Assembly (NCBI GenBank): GCA_035578155.1
Contig: JAPWDM010000001.1
Coordinates: 77,379,972 to 77,443,971 of the forward strand
Direction of reading: 5' to 3'
Origin: Brachynemurus nebulosus
Lineage: Eukaryota > Arthropoda > Insecta > Neuroptera > Myrmeleontidae
DNA: 64,000 nt
Position numbers and translations under genes: made by a program. The notes under the pieces are model-generated. The model saw nothing but the letters and a program-made list of their open reading frames with translations. It did not search any database and had not been told where the DNA came from. This document shows positions 11,185 to 24,912 of the stretch, one piece after another (position 1 is the stretch's first letter; every line of letters begins with the position of its first letter).

Positions 11185-13490
11185 AGTGTAGTCAATAAAG
11201 GTTTTCACCTCTAAATTCTCTATAACAGGTCCGATTTTGATGATTTTTTTAAAAAAATTGTTCCTTTTGTAGTATTATTGAAAATCATAGCCATTAAAAA
11301 TGGCGTTTAAAAGGTTTTAGGCCCTAAATTTAAAAATGAAAATTTTTGATTTCAAAAAAACGGTGTTTGAATAGCAAAATATAATACACATATTTACTTA
11401 CTGAACTGCTAAAATATTTATATTCATAGCATATTTTGATGTTCAAAGCATCTCAGTAAAAAAATTTTTATCCAAAATGAAACAATAATGCTTTAAAAGT
11501 GACAAGACTTAGCGCCTTGAAACAAAGTCCATTATTTGATTTAATTATAAAAGAAAATCTAATATAAAAGAAAAATTCAAAAAAATTCCCGAATTTTAAA
11601 TATGAAAAAATGAGTGATAAATTATAAAAATTGTTAAATTTTGTAAAATTCATGTATCTGTTTTTAATAACAAAAATGAATATTGCAGAAAAATTAAAGC
11701 ATTCGTATTTTTGGCTATCACGGCAATATATTACCCATTTAGTAAGTTTCAGAAATTTTTCCCGTTAAATTTTTTTACAAACGACAGCCAAAATTTTTTT
11801 TCTGACCGTAAAAGCAATTATCTGTATGAAATAGTTATATTTTGGTGAAAATTTTTGGAAAACGAGTTCTCGTATTGCTTTGACTACTATAGCATTTTAT
11901 TGCCTATTGGATAAGAAATGACTCGTAAAAATTTTAACCCTTAATTACATGATTTTTTAAAAATAGGGAAAACAATGTTGTATGTCGATAAAAATAAAAA
12001 AAAAAATTCTCTATATATAACGGGAAAAATAAAAAAAAATCCTCATTCAGGTTTAAGTTTTTTATTAAGGGAAAAAGGTTCGTTGGAAATTTGCAACGCC
12101 ATGCATTGGTTGTTTTATATTGTTAAAAAAAATAACATTATCATATTTACCTACATGTATGTACCTTTTATAAAAAGAAAAAACCATAATATATGTTGTT
12201 TGTTCTCTTTGTAATACACGTCATGAATTTTCTTTCTCTGTTTCTTACAATTTTTCTTATCTTCTCCAATCTTTTTGATTTATGGCAATAATAGCCTTTT
12301 TTAATAGGTAAATTTGGTATATATTTTTTAAATATACCTATCCGTTTTCGTATGACGTCATAAATATTTTAAAATGTAGTTATTCAGGACAAACGATTTT
12401 TAACTATTTTTAAATTAGTTGAAAAGAAATGCATACAATTTTTATTGCGATAACTAAAAAAAAAAAGCTGAATGAACAACACGTCCATTTGTATGAAAAA
12501 ACATAAACAAGCTTAATTTATAAAAAAGGATGTATGTATACGATTTGTGTTACCAATTATCCTATTTACTCTTTTACTGATATAAAATTCAATTGTTCTG
12601 TTTGATAGCATTATATTGTCCCTTAATATCATTTTCGAATGATTTATTACATTTAAAAAAAATATTAGTGCAAATTTGCAACGATATGCAATTAAGAGTT
12701 AACTGTTTTCAATTTATCGTTTTTCCGCAATTAGAAGCAAAATTTTTTGGTAGAGATAAAGACACTTACATGTATAAAGTATTTATGTTTAGGTGAAAAT
12801 TTTTCGAAAACGACTTGCCGTATTTTTTTGGTTATTTCAGAATTTTATTTCCTGTCGAATAAGAAATAACCTGTAAAAATTTTAATTATTTTCGGTGTAT
12901 CGTTTTTTTTTACAATATTACAAGAAAAAAAGTTTTTGAAAAAATAAAATTTTGTCAAAATACATTATTATTTATTTTGGACCCTTTTGAGACTCCAAGA
13001 CACTGGAGGACAATTTTGATTCCCCATTTTTTTCTCGATCTCATTAGTATTCGTACAAAATTTAGTCAAGGTCCATGCAACCTTCTATTCAGGAAGTTTT
13101 TTGGGACCGCAGGACCCTGGAGCACAATTTGAAGTTCACCTTCATTTTTTCCTTATTCTCATAGTATTTAAACAAAATTTAGAGGTCACTTCCCACAATT
13201 TACTTTGGATCCTTTCTGGGACCCGAGGATCCGGGAGGATAATTTCAACCTAACGTTCATTTTTTTGGAATCTCAATAGTATTTGAGCAAAGTTTGACCA
13301 AGATCCGTCTAGCCGTTTATTTTGGGCCTTTTTCGGATCCCAGGATCCTACGGGACTTAAGTACGCCACTTATAATGCTTGTGATATTAAATAATACATT
13401 GAAACATACAATTTAACAAAATTTCATAAAAATTGGTTATAGGGAATTTCGAGATTTTCATTATTTTGATGCTTCATTGACTACATTAAT
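11185..13490. other. Degenerate repeat-rich block, possible TE remnant
   Basis: The edges carry an inverted match (TGTAGTCAAT near 11187 and ATTGACTAC near 13483), so this may be an old element with short terminal repeats. Inside, about 11827-11955 and 12773-12890 are diverged direct repeats (GGTGAAAATTTTT, AAGAAATRACC/ACTCGTAAAAATTTT). No ORF of substance survives; the open stretch 11975-12214 is Lys/Ile-rich and unconvincing. Confidence 0.4.
12970..13350. repeat. Three to four degenerate ~118-bp tandem repeats
   Basis: Units share TTTTTGGGACCC.AGGAYCC, GGAGGACAATTT, TTCATTTTTT and TCTCATAGTATTYG.ACAAAATTTAG blocks at spacings near 115-120 bp. The copies are well diverged. Confidence 0.6.
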
Positions 13491-13991
13491 ACAGAATTAC
13501 AGGTACATGCATATGTGTACTCGTATTTGCACACATCCATATATATTTTTAGAAAATTGCATAAACAGGGTACCAATAATAATGAAAATATTTTAGTCAA
13601 AAATTAATGTAAAAATTACATTTAAACAAAAAATTACTCAAAATAAAGGCATACCTTTCTTTAAATAAGTAAAAATATTTTATGAATTGTTTATGTGTCA
13701 ACAATAATGTATATTATATGTGACACTGCGAAGACGCACAGACATACACACATGGCACATACACACGCACAAGCTCAGTGTATATAGATAACAATTTAGT
13801 GGGGATTTTACGTCATCTTTTGACGATGCTTGTCTCGCTAATATAGAGATAGGAAATTACCTACTAGTGTTCTGTGGATAGAAGTACCTTAATAATATGA
13901 TTACATTTGAAATCTGAAATAAGTCCCCATAAGCTTTTTCGGCGTTAATTTCAGATAACGTTATCTAGGTAAGCACAACACTAATTATACA
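13491..13991. other. AT-rich, no gene seen
   Basis: No ORF or structured repeat recognised. A short ACACACAC/ACACATGGCACATACACACGC-like patch is present near 13730-13770. Confidence 0.35.
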
Positions 13992-14021
13992 TCCTAACTA
14001 ATATTATAACTGCGAAAGTGA

Positions 14022-14103
14022 GTTTATTTGTTTATTTGTTTGTTTGTTTGTTTGTTTGTTTGTTTGTTTGTTTGTTTGTTTGTTTGTCTGTTTGTTTGTT
14101 TGT
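14022..14103. repeat. (GTTT)n microsatellite
   Basis: About 20 GTTT units with two GTCT variants near the right end, just inside the 5' end of the Helitron-like element. Confidence 0.95.
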
Positions 14104-14439
14104 CTGACTAGGGCTTTCACGCCTCAACAACTTAACCAATCAACTTGAAACTTTGCACAGACATACCTAGGATATACGGAACTGAGACGGTTATAGGCTA
14201 CTTTTTATCTCGGGAAAAATTCGTTCAGAGGGTCAACTTGAGTCTCTTTTCACCAAGCCAATGTCAGTTTTTCATTTGTTACTAATTAAATGTATTTTAC
14301 AATATTAGTAAATATTTCTATAGATACCATCAATAATAATAATATTTTTTTATTATTCATGCGGGAGAAGTACTAACTTGGCGCACACATTTCTGTACGC
14401 AAAATAGCTGTTTGCCCACTGTACTATTCCACATACTTT

Positions 14440-14473
14440 TTTGCGTGCGGAAAGTAAACTTTCCGCACGCAAA
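14440..14473. repeat. Perfect 34-bp palindrome
   Basis: TTTGCGTGCGGAAAGT and its exact reverse complement are separated by 2 bp. Further CACGCAAA copies follow to about 14515. Confidence 0.85.
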
Positions 14474-14690
14474 TTGGCAATAAAACACGCAAAATTTAAT
14501 CAAAACACGCAAAGCTGCCTCTTGATTTTTCATTTAATAATTATTTCTATAGAAACCACCAACAAAGTAATTTAAACAATATTTAATTCAGAAAAAAAGA
14601 CGAACATTCAAAAATATTATTTTAAAAAGTAATAAAAATGTCAAAAATAGCAATAATAATAGAAAAAAGTATGTGAGATTCGTAATAAAA

Positions 14691-14824
14691 AATAGTATGT
14701 TCAACTCGTGCGGGATTGTCGATTGCCCACTCAAGCGAATAAGCGCACTCACTACGTTCGTGCGCTCAACTTCGCTTTCGTGGGCAATCGACAATTTCCC
14801 GCACTTATTGCACAATATACTATT
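14691..14824. repeat. 134-bp foldback hairpin inside the Helitron-like element
   Basis: The arms from AATAGTATGT to the reverse-complement ATATACTATT fold with a GC-rich core (GATTGCCCAC with GTGGGCAATC, AAGCGCAC with GTGCGCT). ORFs on both strands here are products of the palindrome. Confidence 0.75.
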
Positions 14825-15550
14825 ACCAACGATTACTATGAAATTACTTATTTACTGTACAAAATATTATTTTTACCCTATGGAAATAAACAATCCGTAA
14901 CTGTCAGTTGGCACATCTACTCTTCTTAACAAATTCCATACAGATGAAGTTTCCACCGAGGCGGGTTCGGTCACCCTAATATTTAAATTATAATTGCGAA
15001 CAATCAAAAAATGGACAATTGATTTCAAATTTTGTATATTGTTAACAGAAGAGATGAAAAAGGACACAGACTACTTTTTACTCCGGGAAAATATTTTAAT
15101 CTCGTGGGAAATCTCAGTCCTGGGGGAAAATAAATTTTAAATGAAAAAGAAAGATTCTTTAAGTTGGCTCGAACTTAGCATATTGTTAGCAGAAAAAACG
15201 ATATACAGCGCTAAACATATGTTACTTTCTACCCCGAGAAAATATCTAATGCTCGTGGGAAAATATGTTTAAAACGATATAAAAAAAAGAATCATTGACT
15301 TCATTCGAACTTTGCATATTGTTAAAAGAATGTTATAGTCTACTTTTTACCCGGGGAAAACATTTTATTTCCGTCGAAAAATTCCCCCAAAAAAAAAAAC
15401 AGTTCTTAATAGTGACGTGATGTGTACACTGTAGACGTTTTAACTAGATATCATAATTTCAAAAGTGACGCGAGCGAAGCCGCGGGTAAATACTAGTAAT
15501 ATATAAAAATATGAGAAATTTTATATTTAGAAATATATTTAGAAATCTTT

Positions 15551-19295
<3,745 letters not shown>

Positions 19296-19577
19296 TACAG
19301 TCTGTTAAGTAAGATCGTGGTCGAGATAATTTATATAAATATTTAAAAAAATTTTGAAATACATATATACGTTCCACCTGATGAGGACTACGATGCAATT
19401 AGCTTAATAAGGTGTCCTGTCACTACCGGCGTCGATAATCGCCGGTGGTGACGCCATTTTCGAGGCATACTTTTAGTTAAATTGACGAATTTCTTAGAAT
19501 TCAATTTTTTAGATTGAGACGAATCTCGCGAGTTAACTGCTTTAAATGTATATATGCGTTTTCCTCGAAGTTTGTAC
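19296..19577. other. Left outer flank of the giant palindrome
   Basis: TACAGTCTGTTAAGTAAGATCGTGGTCG at 19296-19323 is an exact inverted match to 29992-30019, although the sequence between it and the arm (19324-19577) is unrelated to the corresponding right-hand stretch. A GC-rich 11-bp stem with an 8-nt loop lies at 19421-19450 (CACTACCGGCG paired with CGCCGGTGGTG). Confidence 0.6.
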
Positions 19578-19678
19578 TTGATATGAGTAGTAGAAATATA
19601 GCGGTTTGGGGCCCTCCTCCCTCCTCCCGATTTTTAACGACTCTTAGAGGAGATAGGTAAGCTATGTCGTCTAGGTGG

Positions 19679-19862
19679 CGTTGCTGGTCTGAACCACTGT
19701 GAACTCTGTACCTTGATTCAAAATTCCATGAAAAGATGGCGTTGCTAGTCGGAACCACCGCGAATTCTGTACCTAGATTCAAAATTCCATGAAAAGATGG
19801 TGTTGCTAGTCGGAACCGCCGTGAATTCTGTACCTAGATTCAAAATTCCATGAAAAGATGGC
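19679..19862 (-). repeat. 61-bp tandem repeats near the outer end of the left arm
   Basis: Three units, each with CCATGAAAAGATGG, TTGCTAGTCGGAACC and GAATTCTGTACC. A partial fourth core lies further in at about 19950-19995. They mirror 29495-29678. They are not evidently coding, although a frame stays open through them on each arm. Confidence 0.8.
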
Positions 19863-20155
19863 TCTCGTAGTCTAGATCCTGTGTGTGAGTTTGAAAAATT
19901 GTCAATTGATGGCATCGAAAACCTTTTTTCGATAGTTAAAAAATGACAGTGCTAGTCTGAACCACCGCGAACTCTGTACCTTGATTCAAAATTTTATCAT
20001 ATTTTTATCTGAAAACAGGTTTAAAGTTGTATAAATTGTCAGCTGATGTCATTAGAAAATTTCTGTCTAATATGCGAAAAATGAATTTTATCGTATGATT
20101 TCATATTTTTATCTGAAAACGGGTTTATACAGGTTTTCTCTAAATAAAAATACAT

Positions 20156-20238
20156 TTTTTTTTATTTTTAATTTTTATTTTTATTTATTTTTTTATTTTT
20201 TTATTTTTTTATTTTTTTTATTTATTTTTTTTTGTTTT
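20156..20238. repeat. T-rich low-complexity tract (left arm)
   Basis: TTTTTATTT-type tract immediately downstream of the V-D-F-Q-G-F ORF stop on the minus strand. The mirror tract is at 29119-29201. Confidence 0.85.
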
Positions 20239-20280
20239 AATAAATTTATTTTAAAAGAAATATTTTTTACAATAAAATAT

Positions 20281-20802
20281 TTAAATGTTATTACAATAAT
20301 ATTTGTATATGGATATGACATTTTCCATGGCGCAAGTTGCTCCGGAATGATGGCCGCATCGAGGACTAGTGTATGTTGATGTTATGATTCTCAACTTGAG
20401 ACAAATTGTTATTTCTTCAAAGTTCATTATGGGCGCTGATGGTAGCAGTCGTTTCAAATAGCGTACTTTTTCTTCTCCTTTCATATAAATGATTCGAGTT
20501 CCGTGCAGATTGTTTATTAAAATGTATTGTAGTTCCTCGTATTCAATATGTCCATCCATCCAGGCGAACCCATGATGATTTTTCCGCAACCAGCGAGCTG
20601 TGCGTTGATCTTTTTCACTTAATCCACAAAACGGTATTGGCGATTTGAATACATAGTGCTGTAGTATATAATCTTCATCACAATTTTCTTCGGAAGAATC
20701 GAATTTCAACACAGCTAATTCCTTTATGTAGAATTTCCCATTTGTTGAATTTGGAAATCCTTGGAAGTCAACAATGCTGCGTCGGTCTTCATTGTGCGTT
20801 GT
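20281..20802 (-). CDS. V-D-F-Q-G-F-motif protein, left-arm copy
   Basis: The ORF is open for 173 codons and ends ...IYKYYCNNI. It begins after an in-frame TAG and has no ATG before the conserved-looking V-D-F-Q-G-F motif. It then contains FYIKELAVLKF, VFKSP.PFCGLS, WLRKNHHGF and a C-terminal Cys/His cluster (CGHHSGATCAMENV). I associate this arrangement with an abundant insect family found next to virus-like capsid genes; its fold may be RNase H-like but the function is unknown. An ATG lies just upstream in another frame, so translation would need splicing, recoding or an indel. It differs from the right-arm copy at two residues (Ile/Thr and Pro/Ser). Confidence 0.55.
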   Translation of the reverse strand, partial: TTHNEDRRSIVDFQGFPNSTNGKFYIKELAVLKFDSSEENCDEDYILQHYVFKSPIPFCGLSEKDQRTARWLRKNHHGFAWMDGHIEYEELQYILINNLHGTRIIYMKGEEKVRYLKRLLPSAPIMNFEEITICLKLRIITSTYTSPRCGHHSGATCAMENVISIYKYYCNNI

Positions 20803-20844
20803 CTAGAGCGAAACTAACTGATTTATAGCTGGATTGCGATGTTT

Positions 20845-22182
20845 TTATACATATTTTGTAACAATATTTGTCAATGGATTATATTGAACCACACGATCAT
20901 GTAGTAGAAGGCAAAATGCTGATGTATTCTCTGGCACCTCCTTCAACGTTTTAAATTCAATTGGAATATCCACTGGTCCACTTTTCAAAGTTTCGTTTTG
21001 ATGAGAACAATCGATGAATATGATTGGAGCGATATTCTTGAATTGCGTTTTGTTTAAAAGCGGTTCATTCTTCTTACAATCATAATATGCTTGTTGAAAT
21101 TTCGAATACATGTGATATGCTACTGCATATCTATCATTACTGAAATCCAAATTCAAATCCATGTACGGGTATTTCGCAGAATTTAAATAAACTTTGACGT
21201 CTGAAAGTTCACAGTGATCGAAAATACTGGAATCTTTATCTTTTTTATTTCGTCGATTCGTTTGTAGAGCGAATATAATGTAGCGTGGTTTCTCCAGTTG
21301 AGTCGATGTTTTCACCGTCCAAATGTTTTGTCTCGCTGTTGGAATCGTTGGCTGTATATGCATATCCCATGATCGAAAAGCAATTGTAATATCTTGACTA
21401 TTTTCCGCATATTTCAACAACTTCAGTTTCTGTTCATCTGCAGCCGTAAAGTGTGGAACCATCCATTGAATTTTATGTATATGGAAAGTGACGTCATCCG
21501 TTGGTGATATGACTGCATCGTGATCCGTCCGAGCCCGAGTCAGAATTAGTTGATGTTTTGCGTTGATGATAACTTTCTTGTAATGGTTAAGAAATCCAAA
21601 CATCCGCGCCAATGGTAGACAGAAATTGAAGTAGCCTTTTTCCGTTACTTTAATTGTTTCACCTGGACACCATCCGGCGTTGTAGAGTAGTTTGCTTTCA
21701 TTTTCGTTTAATGCCAAATAATTGATTAACGTTGTTGTCGGTCCCACGTACTTGCATTGATCGATTTCCACGTCGTTCAGTTCATATCGTATTTCTTCAA
21801 ACAGGTACGCCAATGAATTGTTGGATAATTCCGCTGTAGTCGATACTGTTTTATCACTCTTCAACAATTGTTCTTCTACATACAGACAACTTTCGTGCGG
21901 TAGCAGGATCAGATCTTGATTTTGACAGCATAGTCGAATTTCGTCGCTATTTCCAAACGCATTTAGAAATGGCGAATAGCAGTGATACTCGATGTTTGAA
22001 ATGCTCTCATCGAAATCGATGCTTAAAATGCTGCTTATTTTTTCCTCTTCAGCTTGAAACCCAATTGTCGAAGAAATTGTTTGTTCTCTCTTGTTAATGG
22101 TGGTCGTTGTTGCTTCTTCCTCGCCGATCCGTTCACCTTGGTGGCAAGTTGTAGACTGATCGGTCGCACCACATTTTCGTCT
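20845..22182 (-). CDS. Major-capsid-like protein, left-arm copy
   Basis: An open frame of about 445 codons ending in ...LTNIVTKYV. The part that looks protein-like starts near the NIEYHCYSPFLNAFGNSDEI stretch. Motifs I associate with double-jelly-roll capsid-like proteins of invertebrate Polinton/adintovirus-type elements include NSDEIRL...LPHESCLYVEE, PRYIIFALQTNR, FDHCELSDVKVYLNS.KYPY and a C-terminal SGPVDIPIEF. No in-frame ATG exists between the upstream stop and the conserved region, so the start is not visible. It overlaps the 53-aa ORF in another frame. It differs from the right-arm copy at one residue (Ala instead of Val in PHFT.ADE). Confidence 0.55.
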   Translation of the reverse strand, partial: RRKCGATDQSTTCHQGERIGEEEATTTTINKREQTISSTIGFQAEEEKISSILSIDFDESISNIEYHCYSPFLNAFGNSDEIRLCCQNQDLILLPHESCLYVEEQLLKSDKTVSTTAELSNNSLAYLFEEIRYELNDVEIDQCKYVGPTTTLINYLALNENESKLLYNAGWCPGETIKVTEKGYFNFCLPLARMFGFLNHYKKVIINAKHQLILTRARTDHDAVISPTDDVTFHIHKIQWMVPHFTAADEQKLKLLKYAENSQDITIAFRSWDMHIQPTIPTARQNIWTVKTSTQLEKPRYIIFALQTNRRNKKDKDSSIFDHCELSDVKVYLNSAKYPYMDLNLDFSNDRYAVAYHMYSKFQQAYYDCKKNEPLLNKTQFKNIAPIIFIDCSHQNETLKSGPVDIPIEFKTLKEVPENTSAFCLLLHDRVVQYNPLTNIVTKYV

Positions 22183-22196
22183 TTAAATACCAACAT
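22035..22196 (-). CDS. Small basic 53-aa protein, left-arm copy
   Basis: ATG-initiated only 2 nt after the stop of the penton-like gene. The product is Lys/Arg-rich (ARKKQQRPPLTRENKQFLL, ending KRKK). It resembles a short basic ORF that sits between penton-like and capsid-like genes in related elements, perhaps a nucleic-acid-binding core peptide. Its end overlaps the capsid-like ORF at a run of six A. Confidence 0.5.
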   Translation of the reverse strand: MLVFKDENVVRPISLQLATKVNGSARKKQQRPPLTRENKQFLRQLGFKLKRKK

Positions 22197-22198
22197 TT

Positions 22199-22897
22199 TC
22201 ACGCCGGCTTCAAATGCAGCTTTACTGTTATCGTTTCGCCTCGAAAATTCACTAAATTGCCGTCTTGATCCACAATTCGTAAAACTAGAGATGTTATCCG
22301 TCTCACGGTCACCGGCATATAAATAACTGTATTCGGTGATTCGCTTATTTTATACCCAGGTTCAACTTGAATCGAAAACGAATAAATATTATGTGCTGGA
22401 ATGTTGTTCAGATAGCTGTTCGTTGTAATGTTTGTTTCAACTTGTATCAGATTCACTTTCATGATATTCGTTGGTTTATCCGAATAGTGGTAATGACCAG
22501 CCGCAAGTTTTCGCTTACTGAAGCCAAGTAGCGAGCCAATTGTTCGTTCTTGATCGAAATGAATTGTTTCCATGCATTTTATTTCACTTTTTAGCGTATT
22601 GTTATTCGCACGAAGTATAAGTTGCGGGCTATCACCCGGTTTTCTCTTCTCTAGTATCCGATCTTCTATTTGAAACTCTAAATCTTCCAGATCATAATTG
22701 CCGACAGGTATCTCGATGCATTTCACTTCTTCTTCACCGTAATGAAATAAGTTATTTGTTTCGTCGATATTTGGTACTGCATTGTATGTTTCAAAATTGA
22801 CCAACCCGCATACATAATCACCCGGCAAATCGATGGGTGGAAAATATTCAGCTGTTAGTATAGATGAATCACCACTTAACGTTAATGTTAACGACAT
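22199..22897 (-). CDS. Penton/minor-capsid-like protein, left-arm copy
   Basis: A complete 232-aa ORF with a good ATG (MSLTLTLSGD). It contains DYVCGLVNFETYNAVPNIDE, LILRANNNTLKSEI, GSLLGFS and a C-terminal RIVDQDGNLVNFRGETITV block. It is a beta-rich, signal-less protein of the length expected for a single-jelly-roll penton or minor capsid protein. The family look is shared with capsid-linked insect endogenous virus genes; the role is inferred from neighbours. Protein identical in both arms. Confidence 0.6.
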   Translation of the reverse strand: MSLTLTLSGDSSILTAEYFPPIDLPGDYVCGLVNFETYNAVPNIDETNNLFHYGEEEVKCIEIPVGNYDLEDLEFQIEDRILEKRKPGDSPQLILRANNNTLKSEIKCMETIHFDQERTIGSLLGFSKRKLAAGHYHYSDKPTNIMKVNLIQVETNITTNSYLNNIPAHNIYSFSIQVEPGYKISESPNTVIYMPVTVRRITSLVLRIVDQDGNLVNFRGETITVKLHLKPA

Positions 22898-23038
22898 GGT
22901 GACTAAGATACGAATGAGAGAAACTTCTTATCATGGGTATATTTAAAGTATAGATGAAAAGTGAAACAAAATTATTCAAATATTTGTTTCCAAACTGATA
23001 AATGTCGCGATCAGTTAATGGTCGATCGGGTAGCTCGC

Positions 23039-23395
23039 TTAGCGGTTTTTTGATTCGATGTAAAGTCCCAAACCTCTTCTGTATGGTTTCAAATAAAGTC
23101 CAGTTCCAGATTTGGATCCAAGAGCAATTGCTTCCATCATCCTGTTATGACGTTCATTTTCATCCAATTGTTTCTTTGCTGTTTTATAAGCATTTACTGC
23201 TTTCGCAACACCAGCAGCACCTCCGGCAGGTGATCCTACAGCAGACAGGCCGGCAAAAAGTGGAACCAGGAATGGTAAAATTCCACCAGTTTTTGGAATT
23301 GGAATGATTCTCGGTGTTGTAAATTGACTGTTCTTACACCAAATTACACCAAAAATACACCAAAAATACACTGAATAACACCAAAAATACACCAA
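23039..23395 (-). CDS. GG-rich hydrophobic virion-core-like protein, left-arm copy
   Basis: The conserved part is PRIIPIPKTGGILPFLVPLF, followed by a Gly/Ala-rich hydrophobic stretch, a Lys/Asn helix with a basic-acidic pattern (KTAKKQLDENERHNRMMEAI) and GLYLKPYRRGLGLYIESKNR. TGG followed by a hydrophobic stretch resembles adenovirus/adintovirus pX-like or pVI-like core peptides. The nearest ATG lies inside the GGTGTA minisatellite, so the first ~25 residues (VYFWC repeats) are probably not genuine and the real start is unknown. Confidence 0.5.
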   Translation of the reverse strand: MVYFWCYSVYFWCIFGVIWCKNSQFTTPRIIPIPKTGGILPFLVPLFAGLSAVGSPAGGAAGVAKAVNAYKTAKKQLDENERHNRMMEAIALGSKSGTGLYLKPYRRGLGLYIESKNR

Positions 23396-23509
23396 TTAAC
23401 ACCAAAATTACACCAAAAATACACCAAATAACACCAAAATTACACCAAATTACACGAAAAATACACCAAACTACACCAAATGACACCAAAATTACATCAA
23501 AAAGACACC
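23335..23509. repeat. GGTGTAATTT-type minisatellite (left arm)
   Basis: Plus strand reads ACACCAAAAATACACCAAATTA over and over in units of 10-12 bp, abutting the 5' side of the GG-protein gene. Mirror of 25848-26022. Confidence 0.9.
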
Positions 23510-23660
23510 AAAGAGTCACTCCCAAAATGAGTCACTTCAAAAAAGAGTCACTCCCAAAAAGAATCACTCCGAAAATGAGTCACTCCCGTAATGAGTCACT
23601 CCCAAAAAGAGTCACTCCCAAAAAGAGTCACTCCCAAAAAGAGTCACTCCCAAAATGAGT
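23510..23660. repeat. GAGTCACTCCCAAAA minisatellite (left arm)
   Basis: Nine or so units of 15-16 bp. Each contains GAGTCACT, which embeds TGACTC, an AP-1-like half palindrome. Mirror of 25697-25847. Confidence 0.9.
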
Positions 23661-23856
23661 CCCTCTAAGTAGGTATGGGGCCACTTGGCAACGCGGTGTA
23701 ATTGCCTATATTGCCTATATCTCGTATAACCTAACGAGACCTAAGCGAACTTAGCTTAATCTAGGAATCCAAATTTTCCTACCAGATTGGCCAAGTGGCC
23801 ATTGAATATAGGCAATTACACCGCGTTGCCAAGTGGCTCCATACCTATTTAGAGGG
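23661..23856. mobile_element. 196-bp MITE inside the left arm
   Basis: It is bounded by inverted repeats of about 51 bp starting CCCTCTAARTAGGTATGG and containing GCCACTTGGCAACGCGGTG. The centre is 95 bp. It occupies the mirror position 25501-25696 in the other arm, so it inserted before the arms were duplicated. A diverged relative of the end sequence occurs near 56822 (GCGGCCACTTGACAACG). Confidence 0.85.
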
Positions 23857-24309
23857 CTAGGTCCTTAAGTGATAATTCCCGATTTTGATGAGACTTAACT
23901 AGTGTGTAGAACAAACAAAAATACCATACACATATTTTTTTTATCTGCTATAAAAACCATTTAAGGGGTGAAATGGACCTTCGAAGTTGGGGTGAAAATT
24001 TAATTTTATCAAATTATTCGAAAACTATAACAACTAGAAGAAAAATTTAAATTGGTATAATCCTTTATTTTTAAAGACCTTTCTATTGGCATACTCAAAT
24101 CCAGGGTCGGACCTATTAGAGGGGGCATGGACGATAAAATTGGGGGTGAAATTTGAAATAGGGTGAAAATGGTTTGACCAATCAAAATATTAATATCAAA
24201 TATGAAAAACTGCATCAAAATCAATATTAGTTTACCTGTTTTTACTAAACGCCGTACCGTTGCAACAAAAAAGTGTTAAATCTTAATCTAAAATCTTACA
24301 TATTCATTC
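23857..24309. other. Inner left arm, no gene supported
   Basis: Unique AT-rich segment mirrored at 25048-25500. It contains GGGGTGAAA/TTTCACCCC foldback-type blocks and a 71-codon frame that looks non-coding. Confidence 0.5.
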
Positions 24310-24353
24310 TATATTTTATCTGTAATACCGTTAGAAATAACTATTTCTCTTTG

Positions 24354-24457
24354 GGAGTGATTCTTTTGGGAGTGACTCATTCTGGGAGTGACTCATTTTG
24401 GGAGTGACTCGTTTTGGGAGTGACTCTTTTTTGGAGTGACTCATTTTGGTAGTGACT
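24354..24457. repeat. GGGAGTGACTC minisatellite (spacer copy)
   Basis: About seven 15-16-bp units, fewer than in the arms and with private variants. Confidence 0.85.
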
Positions 24458-24618
24458 CTTTGGTGTCTTTTTGATGTAAATTTGGTGTAATTTGGTGTAT
24501 TTTTCGTGTAATTTTGGTGTTATTTGGTGTATTTTTGGTGTAATTTTTGTGTTAATTGGTGTATCTTTGGTGTTATTCGGTGTATTTTTGGTGTATTTTT
24601 GGTGTAATTTGGTGTAAG
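24458..24618. repeat. GGTGTAATTT minisatellite (spacer copy)
   Basis: Shorter than the arm versions, with variants such as GGTGTATCTTTGG. It abuts the GG-protein copy. Confidence 0.85.
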
Positions 24619-24912
24619 AACAGTCAATTTACAACACCGAGAATCATTCCAATTCCAAAAACTGGTGGAATTTTACCATTCCTGGTTCCACTTTTTGCCG
24701 GCCTGTCTGCTGCAGGATCACTTGCCGGAGGTGCTGCTGGTGTTGCGAAAGCAGTAAATGCTTATAAAACAGCAAAGAAACAATTGGATGAAAATGAACG
24801 TCATAACAGGATGATGGAAGCAATTGCTCTTGGATCCAAATCTGGAACTGGACTTTATTTGAAACCATACAGAAGAGGTTTGGGACTTTACATCGAATCA
24901 AAAAACCGCTAA
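24556..24912 (+). CDS. GG-rich hydrophobic virion-core-like protein, spacer copy
   Basis: Same protein as the two arm copies from TTPRIIPIPKTGG onward, but with Ala-Gly-Ser-Leu-Ala where the arms have Val-Gly-Ser-Pro-Ala. The conserved part remains open to the same stop, ...YIESKNR. As in the arms the nearest ATG lies in the minisatellite. Downstream the penton-like gene is missing, so this copy stands alone. Confidence 0.45.
   Translation: MVYLWCYSVYFWCIFGVIWCKNSQFTTPRIIPIPKTGGILPFLVPLFAGLSAAGSLAGGAAGVAKAVNAYKTAKKQLDENERHNRMMEAIALGSKSGTGLYLKPYRRGLGLYIESKNR

Larger units (their letters stand above)
13992..15496 (+). mobile_element. Non-autonomous Helitron-like element (with nested foldbacks)
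   Basis: The left end TCCTAACTAATATTATAA and the right end GCGAAGCCGCGGGTAAATACTAG resemble insect Helitron ends (5' TC, 3' CTAG preceded by a small GC-rich hairpin). The flanks are A on the left and T on the right, as expected for insertion between A and T. No Rep/helicase coding remains. Stretches reading GGCTACTTTTTATCTCGGGAAAA recur three to four times inside (about 14190, 15070, 15220, 15340) as internal repeats. A (TTTG)n tract and two foldbacks are nested in it. Confidence 0.65.
19578..24309 (-). repeat. Left arm of giant palindrome (virus-like gene cassette)
   Basis: This 4.73-kb arm is the inverted copy of 25048-29779. Every ORF boundary satisfies left + right = 49357, so there is no net indel across the gene core. 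The only amino-acid differences I find are one in the capsid-like protein and two in the V-D-F-Q-G-F protein, while the outer ~200 bp are more diverged. From the centre outward: unique AT-rich segment, small MITE, two minisatellites, GG-protein gene, penton-like gene, basic 53-aa ORF, capsid-like ORF, V-D-F-Q-G-F ORF, A/T-rich tract, 61-bp tandem repeats. Confidence 0.93.
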
